Assembly (NCBI GenBank): GCA_003260075.1
Contig: QLIY01000401.1
Location: forward strand, 1 to 64,000
From: Phallusia mammillata
Taxonomy: Eukaryota > Chordata > Ascidiacea > Phlebobranchia > Ascidiidae
Direction of reading: 5' to 3'
Length of the DNA stretch: 64,000 bases
The notes below the pieces were generated by a model, which was given only the letters and a program-made list of their open reading frames with translations, did not search any database and was not told the origin of the DNA. Numbering within the stretch: the first letter of the stretch is position 1; each line of letters begins with the position of its first letter. The position numbers and the translations under genes were made by a program. Of the stretch, positions 61,167-64,000 are shown piece after piece.

Positions 61167-62947
61167 AAACACCATTTAAAATATTTTTTAAATACATGAA
61201 TCCAACTCTAACCTGGAATATCTCATGGGGATCACAATCACCGTTTTGTGCCAACTGTTCGGCGGCTTCAAGGAGCTTCTCAGCATTGGTGTATGTGTTT
61301 TGCGCAACGTCTTCGAAATCCTCGTGGCGTTTTCGTAGCTGTGTGGCGCGTTGCAGGGACTTTCCTATGCCAGTGTATTTGGCAAGAAATGCCTCGCCGT
61401 GCTCTGATATCCATTGCAGCACCTGTGTTAAGGAACAAAAGTAGGGTATGGATTAATTTAGAGTGTTGTGTTGTTAATTGCTAAGGCCTAGTATACGCCT
61501 AATTGATTTGTGCACAAGTGACCAAATAAGGAATTGGTGCATTTATTGCCAGGGCTTCCTAAAGCTTTAGTATCAGTTACTAGAAGAATCCTAGTACTGT
61601 AATTTACATCAAAAAATGAACTTTTTAGTTTTCTGCATATGCCACAACAAGCGAACAAAGGGCATGATTAAACAACTTGATGCAAACGCACAAGTCATTA
61701 ACCTATTATGCATAAAGGCAAAATTGCCAACGATCCAGGCACAAACGTTAAGGAAAAAAAACAATGATTTGATACACCAATGTCAAGAAGTTTATGATGA
61801 CAAAATATTGTGCAGTCACAGCAAAATTAGCCTAGCAACTAATCTAGTTAATTTGATTTGATATAAGTTGCTTCTGAAGTTTTTCAAGCGAGAGTAGTTT
61901 TTTATGTTCAACATGTAGTCAAAAACAGGATCATTTCTTACAAATAAAGACAATCAAATTTTCTAAGCGTTGTCCACAAATAAGGTCAAGTCTAAGAGAT
62001 AAGAACGGTTTGGCAAATCTGCACATAAGTTCAGTTTTAATGGCTCGGGGTGCAAACAATTGAAAAATACCGGGCTAGCGGAACTCGTGTAGAGCATAAT
62101 AAAGGACGTGTAGCTTGTGTAAAGTGCTCTAGAGTTGGAGCAAGAGTGGACCTGACTTTGTCCCCCCCCCCCGTGTAGAGCATAATAAAGGACGTGTAGC
62201 TTGTGTAAAGTGCTCTAGAATTGGAGCAAGAGTGGACCTGGCTTTGTGGTTTTAGGCCATTTTCACCGATAGGTAGGTACACTATACACTAGGGATGGGC
62301 CAAAACTGCAAAGGTTCTGTTTGGTCGAACACGGAGCATCTCACGTTAATGCTCGGTGCATTGTGACGTCACAAACATTCCCAATTCCACGCGTTTTGTA
62401 GCTTTCCAAGGCCCCTTGCGTCCAACGGTGTATTAAGCTGCACAGGCCCCAGAAGTACGCGATTTTTACCATATAACACATAAAAAAACATTTTTTTTAT
62501 CTTCTTAGATACCATATGACAAGGCATACGTTAGAAAAATCTAGCCTGCGGTAGGATTCGAATCTTTGTGGTCACCTTAGCTGTTATAGATTACTATTTA
62601 TTGTAGAGAATTTTTTTCGCCACCCCGGTGGTATTGTGAAAATGACAAACTAAACCAAGCCCATTTTTACACGTCTTTTACTTTTGAGTTACGTGAAAAA
62701 CAGCTAAAATATTATACCATGCAAACCACACCAAATAAATTCTTATAAAGTAAACTGAATTACGCCTATAACTGCATAACAGATAGTTCTGTAGTGTACA
62801 AATTATATATAATCACTGTCAATTCAATGTGTAAATTTTGCGTACCTGTTGCACGTCGTGTTCGTAGACTCGCAAATGGTGTTTTTGCGACAAAGAGCCT
62901 TTCCTTTCGTTCCAACGCTTTTCCAGCTCCCTATGATGGTGAAATAC
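6157..62947 (-). CDS. TRIO: Trio/Kalirin-family Rho guanine nucleotide exchange factor (whole gene, 5'-partial)
   Basis: One minus-strand gene with about 43 exons and about 2,070 codons in the window. Domain order is spectrin repeats, DH1-PH1, SH3, linker, DH2-PH2, linker, SH3, the order of TRIO and KALRN. The N-terminal Sec14 domain must lie beyond the right edge. Known role: GEF1 activates Rac1/RhoG and GEF2 activates RhoA, steering actin in axon guidance, migration and secretion. All introns I placed are GT-AG and all phases join. The reading frame ends just after SH3-2: if the last donor is not used the frame stops at 6153-6155. I see no Ig, FN3 or kinase exons. As an invertebrate gene it may be the single pro-orthologue of both vertebrate paralogues. 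Individual blocks are described separately. Confidence 0.93.
6428..6633. mobile_element. non-autonomous hAT-like element
   Basis: Left end CAGTGGAACC, right end GGTTGGGAACCACTG. Imperfect 8-bp target duplication (aagtaaaa at 6420-6427, aagttaaa at 6634-6641). The interior shares its cttaacaattcaaaa and gatgctaaac blocks with the element at 1214-1448. It lies in the intron between the two SH3-2 exons. Confidence 0.75.
6813..11243 (-). CDS. TRIO: Trio/Kalirin C-terminal linker and first half of SH3-2
   Basis: Exons 11091-11243, 9877-10043, 9260-9354, 9131-9174, a tentative 8536-8614, 7306-7375 and 6813-6918. The first begins [17 protein letters not shown], matching the SPIEYQRN motif after PH2 in TRIO, followed by sixteen consecutive Asn. 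The next exons are Ser/Thr/Pro-rich ([29 protein letters not shown]). Exon 6813-6918 enters SH3-2: [19 protein letters not shown] then LDIIATNAQ. Confidence 0.82.
7119..7157 (-). repeat. conserved block with hammerhead-like core, copy 1
   Basis: On the minus strand this reads CTGATGA, a possible four-pair stem (GGCA/TGCC) with an 8-base loop, then GAAAC and GTTTGA. The same block recurs unchanged at 29270-29308, although the flanks differ. An N at 7112 adjoins it. CTGATGA-stem-GAAA is the catalytic core signature of hammerhead ribozymes, which Penelope-like retroelements carry, but stems I and III and the cleavage triplet are not convincing here. Confidence 0.45.
8405..8513. mobile_element. 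left end of a hAT-like element running into a 67-G run
   Basis: CAGTGGTTCTCAAAC at 8405 is the same terminus as the intact elements, followed by gggccaaatgg and then Gs from 8447 to 8513. No right terminus follows, so the run probably stands for unsequenced element interior and end. Confidence 0.6.
8536..8614 (-). CDS. TRIO: tentative small exon of the C-terminal linker
   Basis: It is needed on phase grounds: exon 9131-9174 ends in phase 1 but exon 7306-7375 must be entered in phase 2. A segment from an AAG acceptor to a GTAACC donor is 79 bases, enters in phase 1, leaves in phase 2 and has no internal stop. It would encode [14 protein letters not shown] and LTSLHVI. The acceptor has a weak pyrimidine tract and a 67-G run begins 23 bases beyond the donor, so this is inference. 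Confidence 0.4.
10131..11047. repeat. three G-run duplications in one intron
   Basis: Runs at 10191-10200, 10451-10460 and 10926-10936 each separate near-identical copies: 10135-10190/10201-10254, 10350-10450/10461-10562 and 10812-10925/10936-11047. Copies differ by single bases (for example ttattgcctctgt versus ttgttgccagtgt). Confidence 0.85.
11132..11186. repeat. (AAC/AAT)n coding microsatellite
   Basis: A trinucleotide array read on the minus strand as AAC/AAT codons, giving sixteen Asn in a row inside the RhoGEF linker exon 11091-11243. Codon mixing (AAC with interspersed AAT) suggests an older, partly stabilised expansion. Confidence 0.9.
12108..12236. mobile_element. pogo/Tigger-like MITE
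   Basis: CATTAAACCTCGGTTGAACC at the left and CCGAGGTTAACTG at the right, flanked by TA. It is an internally shortened copy of the family at 5213, 17456, 23783, 50746 and 55344. Confidence 0.7.
12332..16315 (-). CDS. TRIO: Trio/Kalirin GEF2: DH2-PH2 module
   Basis: Exons 16158-16315, 15491-15560, 14807-14989, 13879-14007, 12995-13161 and 12332-12522. DH2: [74 protein letters not shown], then [16 protein letters not shown] and [11 protein letters not shown]2: [28 protein letters not shown] and [16 protein letters not shown], closing with [19 protein letters not shown]. Known function: exchange on RhoA. The PH2 intron contains a Ty3/gypsy fragment and a mis-ordered contig. The acceptor at 12523 has a poor pyrimidine tract, so that boundary is the least certain. 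Confidence 0.93.
12700..12903 (+). mobile_element. Ty3/gypsy-type reverse transcriptase fragment
   Basis: The + strand frame contains [32 protein letters not shown] and [15 protein letters not shown], the conserved RT blocks of Ty3/gypsy LTR retrotransposons. It ends abruptly at an N (12904) where allele-like intron sequence starts. No LTRs, integrase or full pol is seen, so it is a truncated relic or a partly assembled insertion in the PH2 intron. Confidence 0.85.
12905..13519. other. mis-ordered contig in the PH2 intron
   Basis: 13399-13508 is a diverged copy of 12905-13019 (including the donor edge of exon 12995-13161) but lies to its right, between 11-G runs at 13172 and 13509. The right end of segment 13183-13508 overlaps the left end of the preceding segment, so its natural place is to the left. 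The order in the window is therefore probably wrong here. Confidence 0.7.
13975..15312. repeat. three G-run duplications within DH2 introns
   Basis: Runs at 14157-14168, 14498-14508 and 15125-15134. Copies: 13975-14157/14169-14352 (includes the acceptor edge of exon 13879-14007), 14420-14497/14509-14590 and 14948-15124/15135-15312 (includes the acceptor edge of exon 14807-14989). The second copies are not spliceable whole exons. Confidence 0.85.
14404..14497 (+). repeat. SINE body fragment
   Basis: It contains ttggtatgacgccttcaatg followed by a gcgtactgtaatttata block, the body of the tRNA-headed SINE seen complete at 44146-44395. There is no tRNA head here. Confidence 0.6.
16389..16497 (-). 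pseudogene. TRIO: extra partial copy of a DH2 exon
   Basis: After a ten-G run (16378-16387) the acceptor half of exon 16158-16315 and its upstream intron are repeated with one silent SNP (cacg/cgcg). Read literally it is a truncated exon duplicate; an unmerged allele is more likely. Confidence 0.75.
16806..16935 (-). repeat. SINE fragment
   Basis: On the minus strand it carries the gccttcaatggccctggtgt body and the tail aattcataactgggatcagc shared with 44146-44395. The head is missing. Confidence 0.55.
17062..24893 (-). CDS. TRIO: Trio/Kalirin linker between SH3-1 and GEF2
   Basis: Exons 24765-24893, 22973-23157, 22038-22193, 20115-20252, 17785-17877 and 17062-17265, all in phase. The peptide is low-complexity (Ser, Thr, Asn, Pro). 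One basic motif, [12 protein letters not shown], parallels the LRKWLTSPVRR segment of vertebrate [19 protein letters not shown] is a short helix, and the block ends QKRHYVLM, the start of DH2 conserved region 1. Three of these exons contain exact TGACGTCA palindromes. Partial second copies of two exons (22311-22446 and 23235-23333) lie next to G runs. Confidence 0.85.
17456..17639. mobile_element. pogo/Tigger-like MITE
   Basis: Starts CAGTAAACCCTGGTTTAAAC after TA and ends CAGAGGTTTACTG. The central ttcgcctaattcgg inverted blocks are shared with the other copies. Confidence 0.7.
18114..18446. mobile_element. hAT-like element with a doubled left terminus
   Basis: Left end CAGGGGTGTGCAACCTG, right end AAGTTGCACACCCCTG, exact 8-bp target duplication GTATAGAG (18106-18113, 18447-18454). 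The first 21 bases are tandemly repeated (18114-18134 and 18135-18155). Interior motif gggccaaatgcggccc. Confidence 0.87.
18558..20832. repeat. G-run duplications at 18662, 19398 and 20609
   Basis: Copies: 18558-18661/18673-18774, 19325-19397/19408-19476 and 20409-20608/20621-20832. The third pair differs by a small insertion (an extra tttttggtgtaag) as well as SNPs. Confidence 0.85.
21437..22741. repeat. hAT remnant and G-run duplications, one covering a coding exon
   Basis: Runs at 21515, 21775, 22301 and 22644. 21437-21690 resembles the inverted interior of the hAT-like element at 6428-6633. The pair 22061-22300/22311-22552 repeats most of exon 22038-22193 (52 codons) with synonymous-looking changes (for example ATAGGAGGCGG versus ATTGGAGGTGG). 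The second copy lacks the exon's donor end. The other pairs are intronic (21632-21775/21787-21938, 22555-22643/22654-22741). Confidence 0.8.
23367..23697. mobile_element. hAT-like element
   Basis: Left end CAGGGGTGCCCAACC, right end GGTTGGGCACCCCTG, target duplication CTCTACAT (23359-23366 and 23698-23705). A partial extra left end lies at 23194-23223 before a ten-G run. That duplication also repeats the 5' part of exon 22973-23157 (23065-23223/23235-23398). Confidence 0.87.
23783..23964. mobile_element. pogo/Tigger-like MITE
   Basis: CAGTAAACCTCGGTTAACC to CCAAGGTACTG, with TA on the right side. It is the least eroded copy of the family, with the central inverted blocks recognisable. Confidence 0.75.
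27989..28983. repeat. G-run duplications at 28082 and 28870
   Basis: Copies 27989-28081/28092-28191 and 28766-28869/28880-28983. These are the last G-polarity junctions. The next junction (32772) and all later ones are C. Confidence 0.85.
29270..29308 (-). repeat. conserved block with hammerhead-like core, copy 2
   Basis: This is the second copy of the block at 7119-7157, identical over about 36 bases. Here a possible GTC cleavage triplet lies about 20 bases after GAAA, but the pairing that would form stem III is only four pairs and stem I is absent. It is probably the terminal part of a dispersed retroelement. Confidence 0.45.
29828..30159. mobile_element. hAT-like element
   Basis: Left end CAGTGGTTCCCAACC, right end GGTTGGGAACCACTG, target duplication GTTTAAAC (29820-29827 and 30160-30167). 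The interior carries repeated attcctcccc motifs. Confidence 0.9.
30711..30825 (-). CDS. TRIO: short basic exon, probable alternative first exon of a GEF2-only isoform
   Basis: From an ATG at 30825-30823 the frame reads [20 protein letters not shown] and continues Ser/Gln-rich to a GTCTGT donor, ending in phase 1, which matches the next exon at 24893. An in-frame TGA lies eight codons upstream, so unspliced transcription would begin here. Alternatively an AG just before 30838 would let SH3-1 splice into the same frame, making it an ordinary internal exon. The exon is flanked by introns of 7.1 and 5.8 kb. Known precedent: GEF2-only kalirin and UNC-73 isoforms exist. Confidence 0.65.
30826..31010 (-). 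promoter_or_regulatory. TRIO: candidate internal promoter upstream of the basic exon
   Basis: Immediately upstream of the 30825 ATG on the minus strand is a locally GC- and CpG-rich patch. It has an inverted-CCAAT arrangement (CGCGCCCAATGG), the 12-bp palindrome GATCACGTGATC containing an E-box, and a GTGACGTATA CRE-like site. The surrounding kilobases are AT-rich and featureless, so the patch stands out. Function is inferred. Confidence 0.45.
32621..34430. repeat. C-run duplications at 32772, 33452, 33835 and 34242
   Basis: Copies 32621-32770/32782-32926, 33333-33450/33462-33586, 33751-33834/33846-33926 and 34065-34241/34252-34430. All are intronic and differ by SNPs and short indels. Confidence 0.85.
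35030..35341. mobile_element. hAT-like element
   Basis: Left end CAGTGGTTCCCAAAC, right end GTTTGGGAACCACTG, exact target duplication GGTTAACC (35022-35029 and 35342-35349). Interior gtgcgccgc/gtgccgca motifs. Confidence 0.9.
36618..36799. mobile_element. short hAT-like element of a distinct subfamily
   Basis: Left end CAGCGGTGGGATTC, right end GAATCCCTCCACTG, near-exact target duplication tatatgct/catatgct (36610-36617, 36800-36807). 182 bp, non-coding. Confidence 0.75.
37932..38746 (-). CDS. TRIO: Trio/Kalirin linker exon and first SH3 domain
   Basis: Exon 38614-38746 is an Asp/Ser-rich linker with [16 protein letters not shown] and [11 protein letters not shown]; the latter parallels the DTISIASRTS motif preceding SH3-1 in TRIO. 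Exon 37932-38109 is a compact SH3: [12 protein letters not shown] (ALYDY-like), [30 protein letters not shown]. It ends in phase 1. In the family this SH3 modulates GEF1 and binds proline-rich partners. A 7.1-kb intron follows. Confidence 0.9.
38435..38560. repeat. 26-bp minisatellite, about 4.5 units
   Basis: The unit aattagaatttgtgtatttt plus tcaata is repeated four to five times with few mismatches, just downstream of the linker exon donor in an intron. The allele is likely variable in length. Confidence 0.85.
39082..41412 (-). CDS. TRIO: Trio/Kalirin GEF1: pleckstrin-homology domain 1
   Basis: Exons 41278-41412, 39834-39950 and 39082-39176. [20 protein letters not shown] is the typical PH strand pair; [19 protein letters not shown] follows and [13 protein letters not shown] is the C-terminal PH helix with its conserved Trp. 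PH1 assists GEF1 and binds phosphoinositides in the family. A partial extra copy of the middle exon sits at 40497-40574. The surrounding introns are the most scrambled part of the assembly. Confidence 0.92.
39658..41145. other. shuffled allelic contigs in the PH1 region
   Basis: C runs at 39658, 40487 and 40641 delimit segments that overlap out of order: 40497-40640 copies 39868-40018 (including part of exon 39834-39950), and 40712-41145 copies 40064-40486. Segment 40651-40704 ends with a hAT-type right terminus (GGTTGGCCACCCCTG) where the other copy has uninterrupted sequence. Confidence 0.75.
41628..41689. promoter_or_regulatory. cluster of three CRE palindromes
   Basis: Exact TGACGTCA at 41628-41635, 41650-41657 and 41682-41689, plus a TTACGTCA at about 41667, within 62 bases directly downstream of the DH1/PH1 exon donor. 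TGACGTCA is the consensus CREB/ATF site. Regulatory activity is inferred. Confidence 0.4.
41698..45705 (-). CDS. TRIO: Trio/Kalirin GEF1: Dbl-homology domain 1
   Basis: Exons 45552-45705, 44865-45002, 43814-43943, 43001-43126 and 41698-41865. Conserved region 1 is [16 protein letters not shown] followed by [12 protein letters not shown]; then [35 protein letters not shown] and YVTYCQNKP. The conserved C-terminal helix is [16 protein letters not shown]. The final exon ([20 protein letters not shown]) passes into PH1. Known function: nucleotide exchange on Rac1/RhoG. The first exon begins with a Ser-rich linker ([20 protein letters not shown]) that could carry regulatory phosphosites. The catalytic core looks intact. 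Confidence 0.95.
42386..42483. mobile_element. hAT-like element broken by a C run
   Basis: Right end AAAGTTTGAGAACCACTG and a partly matching target duplication (acctaggc/gtctaggc). The interior is 33 Cs (42403-42435). The right part is copied again at 42577-42700 after a 12-C run. Confidence 0.6.
43205..43533. repeat. C-run duplications in DH1 introns
   Basis: Runs at 43205-43215 and 43524-43533. The first duplicates the acceptor edge of exon 43001-43126 (43099-43204/43216-43319). The second duplicates intron sequence (43331-43523/43534-43707). Confidence 0.8.
44146..44395 (-). repeat. tRNA-derived SINE with intact Pol III boxes
   Basis: On the minus strand, 44390-44316 is tRNA-like: TAGCTCAGTTGG (A box), a perfect D-arm GCTC/GAGC, and T-arm GTGGG-TTCGAAT-CCCAC (B box GGTTCGAATCC). 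The acceptor and anticodon stems do not close, so it is not a functional tRNA. A body of about 170 bases follows and recurs elsewhere (14404, 16806, 55868, 56436, 62508). Confidence 0.75.
45720..46305. repeat. dispersed repeat with duplication and 62-C run
   Basis: Contains ccttatttctaagatttg and a ttgtccttattttgaa block also found at 55960-56430. Run 45801-45812 separates two copies of intron sequence and the acceptor half of the DH1 first exon (45670-45800/45813-45945). A 62-C run fills 46244-46305 without flanking duplication. Confidence 0.7.
46419..49483 (-). CDS. TRIO: Trio/Kalirin last spectrin repeats up to the DH1 linker
   Basis: Exons 49399-49483, 48771-48944, 48374-48505, 47849-47943, 46940-47040 and 46419-46516, all phase-compatible. 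The block [18 protein letters not shown] is close to vertebrate TRIO, as are [16 protein letters not shown] and [14 protein letters not shown]. This is the family's final spectrin repeats, leading into GEF1. Four of the introns contain C-run duplications that re-copy exon edges (49262-49336, 47720-47740, 47117-47203). One copy differs in the donor base following the exon (GTCGGT versus GTGGGT), as two alleles would. Confidence 0.88.
48004..48078 (-). repeat. second tRNA-like sequence
   Basis: On the minus strand it begins GTGGTCGAATGG and contains GGGTTCAAACCC, close to A- and B-box consensus. The central stem region is irregular. It is probably the head of a different SINE or a tRNA pseudogene. 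Confidence 0.5.
49861..50205 (-). CDS. TRIO: spectrin-repeat exon interrupted by 40 Cs
   Basis: The exon runs from an acceptor at 50206 to a GTAAGT donor at 49860. It encodes [12 protein letters not shown] at its start and [16 protein letters not shown] at its end, both in the same frame and both family-like. Between them, 49932-49971 is a pure 40-C run that would encode about 13 glycines in the middle of a helical repeat. There is no flanking duplication. I regard the run as a placeholder for an unsequenced gap; the true exon length is then unknown, though the flanks happen to remain in phase. Confidence 0.75.
50246..50735. repeat. CCCGAACCC-type repeat split by 77 Cs
   Basis: Dense gcccgaacccgaa motifs on both sides of a 77-C run (50448-50524), the longest in the window. 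This is the best example of the degenerate repeat family. Confidence 0.6.
50746..50881. mobile_element. pogo/Tigger-like MITE
   Basis: CAGTAAAGCTCGGTTAATCC at the left after TA, GACTCCGGTTTACC at the right. Shares the acattacaaatcatttgta block with the copy at 5213. Confidence 0.65.
51333..55825 (-). CDS. TRIO: Trio/Kalirin spectrin repeats, second block
   Basis: Exons 55656-55825, 53855-54029, 52387-52573 and 51333-51502 (phases 2, 0, 1, 0 at their ends) join in frame. Typical stretches are [51 protein letters not shown] and [16 protein letters not shown], amphipathic helices with conserved Trp/Leu positions. Donors are GTTCGT, GTAACT, GTAAGG and GTCAAT. The 3' part of the last exon is copied at 51181-51216 beyond a C run. 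A pogo-like MITE abuts the first exon's donor side. Confidence 0.85.
51538..51801. mobile_element. hAT-like element
   Basis: Left end CAGTGGTTCTTAACC, right end GGTTAAGAACCACTG, exact target duplication ATTTAAAT (51530-51537 and 51802-51809). Interior gaaccccaatg/gaacccctg motifs. Confidence 0.9.
51946..52021. other. 76-C run in an intron
   Basis: A pure homopolymer with no flanking duplication. It is read as a placeholder for a gap of estimated size rather than a real tract. Confidence 0.65.
55344..55635. mobile_element. pogo/Tigger-like MITE plus duplicated right half
   Basis: 55344-55525 is a full-length copy (aaacctcgcttaaac to ccaaggtttactg). After ten Cs (55541-55550) the right half is repeated (55551-55635) and runs to within 21 bases of the donor of exon 55656-55825. 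Confidence 0.7.
55868..56640. repeat. SINE pieces and duplicated ccttatttctaag repeat
   Basis: A minus-strand SINE body fragment lies at 55868-55960. The ccttatttctaag repeat follows, duplicated around a 13-C run (56175-56187). A + strand SINE at 56436-56640 keeps a B-box-like ggggtcgagtccaacc and the ggcgtactatgatttt body. Confidence 0.6.
57357..57601. repeat. C-run duplication and unpaired C run
   Basis: 57357-57460 and 57471-57590 are allele-like copies separated by ten Cs. A second run (57591-57601) has no duplicate to its right; the sequence beyond is the CpG-rich islet. Confidence 0.75.
58320..59665. repeat. C-run duplications at 58490 and 59564 and a hAT remnant
   Basis: Copies 58350-58489/58500-58633 and 59483-59563/59584-59665; the second is joined by 20 Cs rather than ten. 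59085-59265 resembles the inverted interior of the 6428-6633 element. Exon 58914-59018 lies between and is not duplicated. Confidence 0.7.
58914..62947 (-). CDS. TRIO: Trio/Kalirin spectrin repeats, first block in window
   Basis: Exons 62846-62947, 61213-61422 and 58914-59018, each starting and ending in phase 0. Helical, charged peptides such as [34 protein letters not shown] and [19 protein letters not shown] are typical of spectrin helices. The exon entering at 62947 starts after a CCGCAG acceptor, so at least one coding exon lies beyond the right edge. The intron between 62846 and 61422 holds a C-run duplication (62162), and that between 61213 and 59018 holds a 20-C run (59564). Confidence 0.82.
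61109..61164. other. 56-C run beside a spectrin exon
   Basis: A pure C tract 48 bases from the donor of exon 61213-61422, without flanking duplication. It is interpreted as a gap placeholder. Confidence 0.6.
62040..62260. repeat. C-run duplication
   Basis: 62081-62161 and 62173-62247 are near-identical copies around 11 Cs at 62162-62172. This is the rightmost such junction. Confidence 0.85.
62508..62570 (-). repeat. SINE fragment
   Basis: On the minus strand it reads a degenerate B box (gattcgaatcctaccgc) followed by the gatttttctaac/ccatatggta part of the SINE body. Confidence 0.5.
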
Positions 62948-64000
62948 CTGCGGAAAAGTTACAGCTGTTGAGGTGGCGTAACGGTAGGCACTTATTACTT
63001 AACGCGAGCGTGTAATTTATGCCTAAAAGTGCAATTTATATAATGTTTAAAGCAAATTGAACGAAACCTAAAGGTTAGATATGTGTTAAAACCTATAAAA
63101 CCTGAAAAAAATCCAGTTTATGAGGAAAATTAAATGACAAAATGCCAATGATTATAGCAAGTCAAGTACATGTACAAAGTTTTAAGGATCCTTTCTTTTT
63201 TTGATTAAAATTTCCTTAAAGGTCGTGCCAATAAATAAGTAAATGACTTGCTTATTCAGTGTCGTTTAAACTTAAACTTATTTAGTGTCGTTTAAAAGCT
63301 TAACGACTGCATAATATGCTTGAAGCAAGGATTGAGTCATTTCATATAGATCAGAATTCCCAAAACTGACAATTGGGAATTTTGCATGTTTAAACGCGAA
63401 TTGTGTTTGTTTGAAAATGGTATTAAGTGATACACTTGTAAACAAGAAAATCTTGTGAACGTAGTAGGAAGAGTTGACCTTTAAAATGTCACGGGTCTCA
63501 CAAAAATCGCGGGACAAGCAAGCGAGTGAAGGTCATAAAATCGATACTGACGTGCTTTACTGCGTAGTTGCTAACATTTTGAGAAGTCCAAGGCCTTATC
63601 CCTATAATGCAAAATTCACTACATGCTAAAGTCCCATTCTATGTGTTTTTAGGTCTATGTTATTTGCGTAGACTTGGTTTTGGACGTTAAACGCAGGATC
63701 TTATAACTGAGAGACAGACTCCGCCCTTTTAAGTGGAGACGGTCAGACAATTAGCAAGTAATTTCATTAAGTGTCCACTTTCCACATCCTTTGCATAATT
63801 ACTCGGCGACCACCACGTTGGGCAATACGAAAGGTTAAGTTTATAGGTACGGCCAATTTTTAAGCCTTGTCCTTCTTTAGCAGTTTGTGAAAGTTCGGGA
63901 TTTTGTACCATTTTTCGATGCTAATCTGTACAGAAAATTATTGTATTGGACAACTCACACAACATAAACAACAAAACACTAAATTTTATAGAAACCAACA
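62948..64000. other. TRIO: right-edge intron of the Trio/Kalirin gene
   Basis: The exon ending at 62947 enters in phase 0 through a good acceptor, so coding sequence continues off the window. I see no further exon, transposon terminus or RNA gene in this stretch. Confidence 0.4.

Noticed and set aside
3436-62172. CRISPR-like or phage-like repeat array
   Set aside because: The repeated units are all different from each other, occur in pairs only, and lie in introns of an animal gene.

Overview
The window reads as AT-rich (roughly 35% GC by eye), intron-rich metazoan DNA. The two recognisable genes are a ropporin-like (ROPN1L/RSP11) gene on the + strand (915-3269) and a large Trio/Kalirin-family RhoGEF gene on the - strand (about 6157-62947, open at its 5' end beyond the right edge). 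The genes are tail-to-tail. Compact introns, dense hAT and pogo-like MITEs, tRNA-derived SINEs and strongly diverged allele-like duplicates suggest an invertebrate chordate, most likely an ascidian tunicate. The species is an inference from style, not from a diagnostic sequence.

Layout. 1-914 is upstream sequence; 915-3269 is ROPN1L in four exons; 3640-6150 is the gap between the two gene ends. From right to left the RhoGEF gene carries spectrin-repeat exons (62947-46419), GEF1 = DH1-PH1 (45705-39082), a linker and SH3-1 (38746-37932), a short basic exon with a candidate internal promoter (30825-30711) between two very large introns, a low-complexity linker (24893-17062), GEF2 = DH2-PH2 (17062-12332), an Asn/Ser/Thr-rich linker (11243-7306) and SH3-2 (6918-6157). 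I linked about 43 exons by hand. Intron phases agree at every junction, provided one small tentative exon (8536-8614) is accepted. About 2,070 codons are present. No Ig, FN3 or kinase exon is visible between SH3-2 and ROPN1L, so the locus looks like the kinase-less form of the family. ROPN1L is a cilium/sperm-flagellum protein and TRIO is a cytoskeletal Rac/Rho activator; nothing in the sequence says they work together.

The most striking structure is probably not biology. At 56 places a homopolymer run interrupts the sequence, most often 10-12 bases long. It is always G in the left half (3.4-28.9 kb) and always C in the right half (32.8-62.2 kb). Nearly all short runs separate two almost identical copies of 50-240 bp differing by SNPs and small indels. 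This is what unmerged, haplotype-divergent contig ends joined by a fixed placeholder would look like, with one half of the window reverse-complemented. Several copies include exon fragments, and one 40-C run sits inside a spectrin exon. A real tandem-duplication mechanism cannot be excluded from sequence alone but is less likely.

Signals more likely to be biological are: at least 16 independent copies of the CRE palindrome TGACGTCA, several inside exons; a candidate alternative promoter for a GEF2-only isoform; a family of non-autonomous hAT elements with 8-bp target duplications; six pogo-like MITEs; a tRNA-headed SINE with intact A and B boxes; and two copies of a conserved block resembling the hammerhead-ribozyme core of Penelope-type elements. 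I found no clear new multigene system.
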